Source: JAKEHZ01 sp035280505
Lineage (GTDB): Bacteria > Acidobacteriota > Blastocatellia > RBC074
Reading direction: 5' to 3'
NCBI GenBank assembly: GCA_035280505.1
Contig: DATEFT010000398.1
Location: forward strand, 1-5,707
DNA: 5,707 nucleotides
Shown here in pieces: positions 1-4,149 of the stretch (its first letter is position 1; each line of letters opens with the position of its first letter). Position numbers and translations under genes: made by a program. The notes under the pieces are model-generated. The model was not told the origin of the DNA. It did no database searches and saw nothing but the letters and a program-made list of their open reading frames with translations.

Positions 1-632
1 CGCCGCGCCGCGAAACAGCGCCGCCGCGCGAGACGGCTCCCCCACGCGAAACGACCCCGCCGCGGGAAGTTGCGCCGCCGCGGGAAACCGCGCCACCACG
101 GGAAGCCGCTCCGCCGGCTGACGACCTGCCCGACGATCTGCCGGAGTTCGACCTGACCGAGCCGCTCGACCTGGTCGAGACGGCCGCCGACTTCTCCTCG
201 CCGCCGCCCCCGCGGTTCGCCTCCACCCCGACGCCTGCGGCCGGCGGAGGTTCGGCGGTGAGACCCGGGCACGAGGTCGGGGCCATTCGGGCCGAGTTAC
301 AGAAACTCAATAAGATGCTGATCCTGACGGCGCTCGAGGACGCGCAGCAGATCGAATACCGCGACGGAGTGGTCAAGGTCACCTTCCGGAGCGACGATAT
401 GCTCGTCCGCCGAGTGCGCGACAGCGGCCCGCTCTTCCGCGAGATCGGCGAGAAGCTGTTCGGCCGGGCCGTCAAACTGGAGGTCGAGATCAGCGGCCAG
501 GTCGAAGAGCGCGTCAACGAGGCCGAGGTGCAACGCCAGCAGCTCCGGGAACGCGCCGCCAAGAACCCGATCGTGCAGCGCCTCGTCGAACAGACCCGCG
601 GAGAGATCGTCTGGGTCAAAGAGCGGTCGTAA
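1..632 (+). CDS. dnaX: DNA polymerase III subunit tau/gamma, C-terminal part (5' end outside window)
   Basis: The first full codon is at position 3 and 209 residues are visible before TAA at 630-632. DnaX is the ATPase of the clamp loader; its longer form also links polymerase cores and helicase. The AAA+ domain lies outside the window. Visible residues 1-36 are a Pro-Pro-Arg-Glu-Thr-Ala type repeat and 37-85 an acidic, Pro-rich linker. From about residue 86 comes a folded domain (starting VRPGHEVGAIRAELQKLNK) with helix, strand (VVKVTF), helix and strand (AVKLEVEI). The tail NPIVQRLVEQTRGEIVWVK is a typical DnaX ending, where family members often read like 'hP-V--vl--f-GEIv-V'. The call rests on this C-terminal style and above all on the dnaX-ybaB-recR gene order. 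No slippery A-rich site for a gamma frameshift is present in the visible part. A GTG at 258 has a Shine-Dalgarno-like GGAGG upstream, but the frame is open to the window edge, so 258 is not taken as the gene start. Confidence 0.85.
   Translation, partial: PRRETAPPRETAPPRETTPPREVAPPRETAPPREAAPPADDLPDDLPEFDLTEPLDLVETAADFSSPPPPRFASTPTPAAGGGSAVRPGHEVGAIRAELQKLNKMLILTALEDAQQIEYRDGVVKVTFRSDDMLVRRVRDSGPLFREIGEKLFGRAVKLEVEISGQVEERVNEAEVQRQQLRERAAKNPIVQRLVEQTRGEIVWVKERS
3..110 (+). repeat. 18-bp tandem repeat in dnaX encoding PPRETA-type hexapeptides
   Basis: Six consecutive 18-bp units (3-20, 21-38, 39-56, 57-74, 75-92, 93-110) encode PRRETA, PPRETA, PPRETT, PPREVA, PPRETA and PPREAA. The array then passes into PPADDLPDDLPEF. 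Differences between units are mostly in third codon positions plus a few replacements, so the reading frame is conserved while the DNA drifts. The array runs off the left edge, so the copy number is a minimum. It lies in the linker between the AAA+ part and the C-terminal domain of DnaX, where low-complexity sequence is usual. The unit alternates Arg and Glu between prolines, suggesting an extended, charge-balanced tether. Confidence 0.9.
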
Positions 633-695
633 CGCCCGATTTGACGCCTCGGACCATTTGGGCCCGGGCTTTCGCGTGCTATCATTGATTCGTTT

Positions 696-720
696 AATTT
701 CGCGGGAACCGAAATTTTTT
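696..720 (+). terminator. terminator-like hairpin between dnaX and ybaB
   Basis: A perfect 7-bp inverted repeat AATTTCG (696-702) and CGAAATT (710-716) encloses the 7-base loop CGGGAAC and runs directly into six T (715-720). The layout matches a Rho-independent terminator, but the stem is short and AT-rich, so termination would be partial at best. It lies 64 bases after the dnaX stop and 36 bases before ybaB. Possible roles are an attenuator that lowers ybaB-recR readthrough or an inactive remnant. A second small hairpin, TCGAT (720-724) with ATCGA (729-733), follows immediately. Confidence 0.4.
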
Positions 721-742
721 CGATTGAGATCGAGATCTTTAT

Positions 743-748
743 AAGGAG
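743..748 (+). promoter_or_regulatory. ribosome binding site of ybaB
   Basis: AAGGAG ends 7 bases before the ATG at 756, a near-ideal Shine-Dalgarno placement. It fixes the ybaB start and contrasts with recR and the following gene, which show no such site. Confidence 0.85.
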
Positions 749-755
749 AATCACC

Positions 756-1067
756 ATGAAACTTCCTGGCGGCATGGATCTGCAAGGAATGATGAAGCAA
801 GCGCAAAAGATGCAGGAGCAGATGGCGAAAGAGATGGAGTCACTGCGGGTCGACGCGACTGCCGGCGGCGGAATCGTCAAGGTCGAGATGAACGGCGCCA
901 AAGAGCTGCTGACGGTCAAGATCGAACCCGAAGCCGCGACCGATGTCGAGATGATGCAGGACCTGATCGTCGCGGCCGTCAACGAATGTGGGCGCAAGGT
1001 CGACGAGGCCCTGCAGAACAAACTCGGCGGCGCGCTGGGCGGGCTGAAGCTTCCGGGATTGATGTAG
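756..1067 (+). CDS. ybaB: YbaB/EbfC family nucleoid-associated protein
   Basis: This 103-residue protein has the family's usual length and plan. A Met/Gln/Lys-rich amphipathic N-terminal helix (about residues 8-35, DLQGMMKQAQKMQEQMAKEM) leads to a Gly-rich turn (TAGGGIVKVEMNG, about 35-50), a beta hairpin, and a C-terminal helix (about 68-95) ending in a Gly/Leu-rich tail. In the family these fold as dimers that bind DNA and affect nucleoid structure and gene expression. No signal peptide or membrane segment is seen. The ATG is set by AAGGAG 7 bases upstream. The gene sits between dnaX and recR, the classic position, and recR begins 30 bases after its stop. Its precise cellular role is known only in broad terms even in model bacteria. 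Confidence 0.95.
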   Translation: MKLPGGMDLQGMMKQAQKMQEQMAKEMESLRVDATAGGGIVKVEMNGAKELLTVKIEPEAATDVEMMQDLIVAAVNECGRKVDEALQNKLGGALGGLKLPGLM

Positions 1068-1097
1068 TCGGTCGGCAGTCTCAATTAGCGATCAAAT

Positions 1098-1712
1098 ATG
1101 CTCGATTACGCTGAGCCCGTCACCAAACTGATCGATGAATTCAAAAGACTACCCGGGATCGGCCATAAATCCGCGCAACGGCTGGCCTTTCACCTGCTCA
1201 AAGTCTCGTCGGAGGAGGCGGATCGGCTGGTCGAAGCCATTCGCGAGGTGAAAGCGAAGATCATCTTCTGCTCGGCCTGCAACAACCTCACTGATACCAA
1301 TCCGTGTCGTTTCTGCGCCAGCCCTTCGCGTGACCGCTCGGTCGTCTGCGTCGTCGAAGAACCGTACAACCTGGTCGCCATCGAGAAGACGCGCGAGTAC
1401 CACGGACTCTACCACGTGTTGCACGGCGCGCTCTCGCCGATTCGCGGGATCGGACCGGAAGAGTTGCAGATCAAGAATCTGCTCGAACGCCTGCGGCCCG
1501 ACGAAAAGGGCGAACTGGCGGTCAAAGAGATCATCCTGGCCACCAATCCGAACACCGAAGGTGAAGCAACGGCCAACTATCTCGCCCGGCTGCTGAAACC
1601 CCTCGGAGTGCGAGTCACCCGGATCGCCATGGGCCTGCCGGTCGGCAGCGATCTCGAATATGCCGACGAAGTGACCATGCATAAAGCCCTGACTAATCGC
1701 CGCGAAGTTTAG
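1098..1712 (+). CDS. recR: recombination mediator protein RecR
   Basis: RecR works with RecF and RecO to load RecA onto gapped, SSB-coated DNA. The product has 204 residues, close to the usual 200 or so. The N-terminus carries a helix-hairpin-helix DNA-binding motif (LPGIGHKSAQRLAFHLL, residues 18-34). A four-cysteine zinc finger follows (C58-x2-C61 and C70-x2-C73). A Toprim domain starts near VCVVEEP (83-89), with NPNTEGEATANYLARLL (150-166) as its second conserved block. The C-terminal block is MGLPVGSDLEYAD (178-190), where many homologues have GG rather than the GS seen here. All expected key residues are present. The start is ATG at 1098; no Shine-Dalgarno sequence is visible in the 30 bases after ybaB, so translation may rely on coupling or on an unstructured leader. 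The next gene begins 17 bases after the stop. Confidence 0.97.
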   Translation: MLDYAEPVTKLIDEFKRLPGIGHKSAQRLAFHLLKVSSEEADRLVEAIREVKAKIIFCSACNNLTDTNPCRFCASPSRDRSVVCVVEEPYNLVAIEKTREYHGLYHVLHGALSPIRGIGPEELQIKNLLERLRPDEKGELAVKEIILATNPNTEGEATANYLARLLKPLGVRVTRIAMGLPVGSDLEYADEVTMHKALTNRREV

Positions 1713-1729
1713 CCGTCACCAACGTCACC

Positions 1730-2230
1730 ATGGAAAATTTCAGTGATAAAGAATTCTCTGCCGACTATTTTGCGCTGAAAGCCGCCAACGACCTGTTGCG
1801 CGAACGCGGCAAGCAATGGCTCTGGGATCTGTGCGACCTGCTCGCTTCCGAGATCAACCAGGGTCTGATCGAACGGGAGCGGCAACCCGCCCTGCAGGTC
1901 GCCCGCCAGGATTGGCAGTTCAAGGTCGAGAACGCGACCATGATCGGCGAGCGGATGGGGCTGCGCTATCGCACCCGCACCCTGATCATCGAAGTGGGAT
2001 GGCCCCGCCTGCCCGAGCACGGGTTCGTGCCCGACGGCGGATTGGCGCGCACGCGCATCGGGCTCAGCCAGAACATCATGCTCGAAGCGCGGACCATCGC
2101 CGAATTCATTCTGAGACGAGAGGGGGACGGCGAGCCCGAATGGTATCTCATCTCCAATAAGCGACTCGGCGAGCGAGTCGCCGAGTCCCATCTCCGCGAA
2201 TACCTGAATCTGGTCATGAGCGAGCGTTGA
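1730..2230 (+). CDS. conserved-looking hypothetical protein downstream of recR
   Basis: I do not recognise this 166-residue protein. It is predicted cytosolic: no signal peptide, no membrane segment, and one cysteine (C35). Residues 1-60 look helical and charged, with an aromatic pair W30/W32. Residues 61-118 look strand-rich: DWQFKVENATMIGERM, a basic/aromatic strand LRYRTRTLIIEVGWPRLPEHG (78-98), and a Gly/Arg segment DGGLARTRIGLSQNIM. Residues 119-166 contain helices around EPEWYLIS and end in REYLNLVMSER. Tryptophans at 30, 32, 62, 91 and 138 would be good anchors for homology searches. The ATG lies 17 bases after the recR stop with no Shine-Dalgarno motif, so the gene is probably co-transcribed with recR. 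Codon use resembles its neighbours and the frame is intact, which supports a real gene. No function is assigned; a link to repair is only suggested by position. Confidence 0.8.
   Translation: MENFSDKEFSADYFALKAANDLLRERGKQWLWDLCDLLASEINQGLIERERQPALQVARQDWQFKVENATMIGERMGLRYRTRTLIIEVGWPRLPEHGFVPDGGLARTRIGLSQNIMLEARTIAEFILRREGDGEPEWYLISNKRLGERVAESHLREYLNLVMSER
2163..2187 (+). repeat. strong hairpin inside the 3' end of the hypothetical gene
   Basis: GACTCGGCGA (2163-2172) and TCGCCGAGTC (2178-2187) form a perfect 10-bp inverted repeat with a 5-base loop. An overlapping alternative pairs CGACTCG (2162-2168) with CGAGTCG (2174-2180), so two mutually exclusive stems share the same bases. It lies within codons for RLGERVAES, ending about 40 bases before the stop codon. 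No T run follows, so it is not a standard intrinsic terminator. Confidence 0.6.
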
Positions 2231-2239
2231 CGGCCGTTT

Positions 2240-2258
2240 GGGATCGGAACCAGGTCCC
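2240..2258. terminator. possible weak hairpin in the convergent gap
   Basis: Between the hypothetical gene and the end of fabI, GGGATC (2240-2245) can pair with GGTCCC (2253-2258), including one G-U pair in the plus-strand RNA, around a 7-base loop. There is no T run on either side. It is the only structure I see in the 28-base convergent gap, where a shared terminator would be expected. Confidence 0.2.
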
Positions 2259-3038
2259 TCAGGTTATGGAGGTCAGCGTCCCCAGAATATGGTAGCCGCC
2301 GTCCACGTAGATCACCTCGCCGGTGATCCCCCGGCTCAACGAACTCAGGAGAAAGAGCGTGGCGTCGCCGACCTCGGCCTGCTCGGTGGCGTGGCGGAGC
2401 GGCGCGACCTCACGGTGATGCTCCACCATCTTGGTGATGCCCGAGACTCCGCGGGCGGCCAGCGTTCGGATCGGCCCGGCGGAGATGGCGTTGACGCGAA
2501 TCCCCCGCGGCCCCAGGTCGTTGGCCAGGTACCGGACCGACGCCTCGAGCGCGGCCTTGGCCACCCCCATGACGTTGTAACCCGGGACCACCCGTTCCGC
2601 CCCCAGATAGCTGAGGGTGACGATCGAGCCGCCCTCGCGCATGATCGGCAGCGCGGCCCGCGTCAGGGCCACCAGCGAGTAGGCGCTGATATCCAGAGCC
2701 GTCATGAATCCGGCGCGGGAAGTGTTGACGAATTCGCCGGTCAAGTCCTCACGCGGCGCGAACGCGGCGGAATGGACCAGAAAATCGAGCCCGCCCAATT
2801 CGGTCTTGGTCTGCTCGATCAGCGCCGCGATCTCGTCGTCGCTACTCACGTCGCAGGGAAAAATTTTGGTGCCCGCGATCGTCCCGGCCAATTCCTGGAC
2901 ATTATCTTTGAGCCGTTCGTTCTGATAGTTGAGCACGAGCCGCGCCCCCTCCCGGGCCGCCGACTGTGCAATCGACCAGGCAATGCTGTGTTTGTTAGCA
3001 ATTCCCACAATCAAACCGTTCTTGCCTTCAAGCAACAT
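2259..3038 (-). CDS. fabI: enoyl-[acyl-carrier-protein] reductase (NADH), FabI type
   Basis: FabI reduces trans-2-enoyl-ACP to acyl-ACP, the last step of each fatty-acid elongation cycle in the cytosol. The product has 259 residues, typical of the family. The N-terminal cofactor motif reads GIANKHSIAW (12-21), the divergent FabI version of the SDR glycine loop. The catalytic residues are Y144 (in SYLGAE), Y154 and K161 (Y-x6-K, in GYNVMGVAKAALEA). HSAAFAP (89-95) and ISAGPIRTLAA (185-195) are also characteristic. The residue matching E. coli G93, a known triclosan/diazaborine position, is alanine (A92), as in many natural FabI proteins. The open frame extends upstream to 3104, but the ATG at 3038 gives a normal N-terminus and has GGGAG about 10 bases upstream. 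The gene stands alone, divergent from the SDR gene and convergent with the hypothetical gene. Confidence 0.95.
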   Translation of the reverse strand: MLLEGKNGLIVGIANKHSIAWSIAQSAAREGARLVLNYQNERLKDNVQELAGTIAGTKIFPCDVSSDDEIAALIEQTKTELGGLDFLVHSAAFAPREDLTGEFVNTSRAGFMTALDISAYSLVALTRAALPIMREGGSIVTLSYLGAERVVPGYNVMGVAKAALEASVRYLANDLGPRGIRVNAISAGPIRTLAARGVSGITKMVEHHREVAPLRHATEQAEVGDATLFLLSSLSRGITGEVIYVDGGYHILGTLTSIT

Positions 3039-3179
3039 GAAACTTCTTCTCCCTCGATGATTTTTACCGCTGGTGAGATAATGGAAGATAGCACGGTTCA
3101 ACAATCATTGAAATCTCACGCGAATCTCCGGGTCCGGGTAGTTCCGGATGGCCCAGGGATAAAGGAGCGTCTGCAAACC
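3039..3179. promoter_or_regulatory. divergent fabI/SDR control region with nested inverted repeats
   Basis: Both genes must be driven from these 141 bases or beyond. On the plus strand, GATAAT (3077-3082) is a good -10-like box but has only a weak -35 candidate (TCGATG at 3054-3059, 17-base spacing). On the minus strand, TATCTT (complement of 3085-3090) is a possible -10 box for fabI with no convincing -35. Two inverted repeats nest around them: GTGAGAT (3073-3079) with ATCTCAC (3113-3119), and TTCAA (3097-3101) with TTGAA (3108-3112) around six bases. Their position fits an operator, but 7-bp and 5-bp arms occur easily by chance. Confidence 0.4.
3046..3053 (-). promoter_or_regulatory. ribosome binding site that decides the fabI start
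   Basis: Read on the minus strand, this is GGGAGAAG, about 8-10 bases before the ATG at 3038. It favours that codon over the in-frame upstream start at 3104, which would add 22 residues lacking FabI similarity. Confidence 0.6.
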
Positions 3180-3944
3180 ATGAATTCAACCAACCTCACG
3201 GGTCGAGTCGCGGTGGTGACGGGCGGGGGGCGCGGCATCGGTAAAGCGATCGCCAAACGCCTGGCCGAAGCCGGGGCTCAGGTCGTCATCGCCAGCCGCA
3301 AGCTGGAGAACCTGGAATCGGCGGCGCATGAACTCTCGGGACTGCCCGGGCAGGTGATTCCCATCGCCTGCCACGTCGGCCGCCCGGAGCAGCTCGAAAA
3401 CCTGGTCCGCGAGACCGAATCTCGGCTGGGGCCGATCGAGATCCTCGTCAACAACGGCGCGACCAACATCGGCCAGGGCCCCGCGCTCGAGATCACCGAT
3501 GAGATGCTGGCCAAGATCTTCGAGGTCAATGTGCTGGCCGCTCTCCGGTTGATCCGGTTGATCGTCCCGAAGATGATCGAACGCCAGAGCGGCGGCTCGA
3601 TTATCAATATCGCGTCGATCGCCGGGCTTCGCCCGCAACCCGGGGGCCTGCTCTACAGCGCCAGCAAGGCCGCCTTGATCATGATGACGCGCAGTTGGGC
3701 CCTGGAGTTCGGCCGCCACCGGGTGCGCGTCAACGCCATCGCCCCCGGCCTGATCAAGACCGATTTCAGCGAGTACTTCTGGAAGAACGACGAGTATCTG
3801 AAGAAGCTGGAGTCGACCCAGCCGATCCCGCGAATCGGGGAGCCGGACGAGGTCGGCGGACTGGCGCTCTTCCTGGCCTCCGACCAGGCGTCGTTCATTA
3901 CCGGCCAGGTCTTCACCGTCGACGGCGGCGCCACGGCCCTTTGA
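3180..3944 (+). CDS. short-chain dehydrogenase/reductase, DHRS4-like
   Basis: This 254-residue classical SDR has the cofactor loop TGGGRGIG (14-21), and A38-S39-R40 after the second strand suggests NADP(H) preference. The active site is complete: N117, S146, Y159 and K163 (Y-x3-K). Three details match the DHRS4 carbonyl/retinal reductase branch rather than FabG: CHVG (64-67) where most SDRs have CDV, NNGATN (91-96) in place of NNAG, and APGLIKTDFS (188-197) followed by RIGEPDEVGG and ITGQ. The peroxisomal SRL tail of animal DHRS4 is absent, as expected in bacteria. The substrate cannot be told from sequence. The start ATG at 3180 has AAGGAG (3162-3167) 12 bases upstream, slightly long. The frame stays open back to 2238, but that extension is antisense to fabI and not SDR-like. 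The divergent fabI suggests, without proving, a lipid-related role. Confidence 0.93.
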   Translation: MNSTNLTGRVAVVTGGGRGIGKAIAKRLAEAGAQVVIASRKLENLESAAHELSGLPGQVIPIACHVGRPEQLENLVRETESRLGPIEILVNNGATNIGQGPALEITDEMLAKIFEVNVLAALRLIRLIVPKMIERQSGGSIINIASIAGLRPQPGGLLYSASKAALIMMTRSWALEFGRHRVRVNAIAPGLIKTDFSEYFWKNDEYLKKLESTQPIPRIGEPDEVGGLALFLASDQASFITGQVFTVDGGATAL

Positions 3945-3967
3945 CCCCGGGCGCGGGTCTGCGCAGA
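3943..3967 (+). repeat. hairpin and palindrome at the end of the SDR gene
   Basis: GACCC (3943-3947, overlapping the stop codon) can pair with GGGTC (3955-3959) around CGGGCGC. The perfect 10-bp palindrome TCTGCGCAGA (3958-3967) overlaps it. Both are GC-rich and might form the 3' end structure of the SDR transcript, but no T run follows, so factor-independent termination here is doubtful. Confidence 0.3.
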
Positions 3968-3987
3968 TCGAGCCGTTCGGGCGGGCG

Positions 3988-4049
3988 GGATGAAAAGACG
4001 ACAAATCTGTTAGTTTCATTTAGTCATTAAGTCTGTTACGTTTTCATCC
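3988..4049. repeat. inverted and direct repeats upstream of purF
   Basis: GGATGAAAA (3988-3996) is repeated inverted as TTTTCATCC (4041-4049), 44 bases apart. Counting a two-base GA insertion in the left arm, the match extends to GGATGAAAACG. Between the arms the sequence TCTGTTA occurs twice in direct orientation (4006-4012 and 4032-4038), 26 bases apart. This stretch is clearly more AT-rich than the genes around it. It sits just upstream of the likely purF promoter, so it could be an operator region or the end structure of the SDR transcript. A 9-bp inverted repeat at this spacing is expected about once per window by chance. Confidence 0.4.
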
Positions 4050-4078
4050 ACCTCCTTTCCCCTTCGGGCCAGATTGTT

Positions 4079-4084
4079 TATACT
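4079..4084 (+). promoter_or_regulatory. putative -10 box of purF
   Basis: TATACT matches the sigma-70 type -10 consensus at five of six positions and lies in an AT-rich patch 65 bases before the purF ATG. The -35 candidate 17 bases upstream (TTTCCC, 4056-4061) is weak. Transcription would then start near 4091, leaving a leader of about 59 bases in which I recognise no known riboswitch. A small AATC/GATT hairpin (4119-4130) is the only structure noted. Confidence 0.4.
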
Positions 4085-4149
4085 GCACTTCAATTCGGTC
4101 GCGGTAACCATAGTCATCAATCCCCGGATTAGCTCGATCATGCTTAATT

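Noticed and set aside
1..110. CRISPR array or DNA-level satellite
   Set aside because: The 18-bp units have no spacers, vary mostly at third codon positions and keep an open frame, so this is a coding repeat.
1..632. Programmed frameshift site for a gamma form of DnaX
   Set aside because: No A-rich slippery heptamer followed by a stem and an early stop in the shifted frame is seen in the visible part; the relevant region may lie outside the window.
297..806. Minus-strand open frames opposite dnaX/ybaB, and similar ones opposite recR, the SDR gene and purF
   Set aside because: They mirror the codon structure of well-identified plus-strand genes in GC-rich DNA and show no recognisable domains.
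2689..2775. Triclosan-resistant FabI variant suggested by alanine at the E. coli G93 position
   Set aside because: Alanine at this position is natural in many sensitive FabI proteins, so it says nothing about resistance.
3039..3104. N-terminal extension of FabI to an upstream in-frame start
   Set aside because: The extra 22 residues have no FabI character, and the ATG at 3038 gives the normal family N-terminus with a ribosome site.
2238..3179. Long plus-strand open frame continuous with the SDR gene (would give a 568-residue fusion)
   Set aside because: Most of it is antisense to fabI, whose motifs are complete on the minus strand. The translation is low-complexity Arg/Gly/Asp-rich, and the SDR has its own ATG with AAGGAG at 3162-3167.
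3990..4013. Seven-codon frame (MKRRQIC) upstream of purF as a leader peptide
   Set aside because: It lies before the likely purF promoter, has no ribosome site and no biased codon run, so chance is the simplest explanation.
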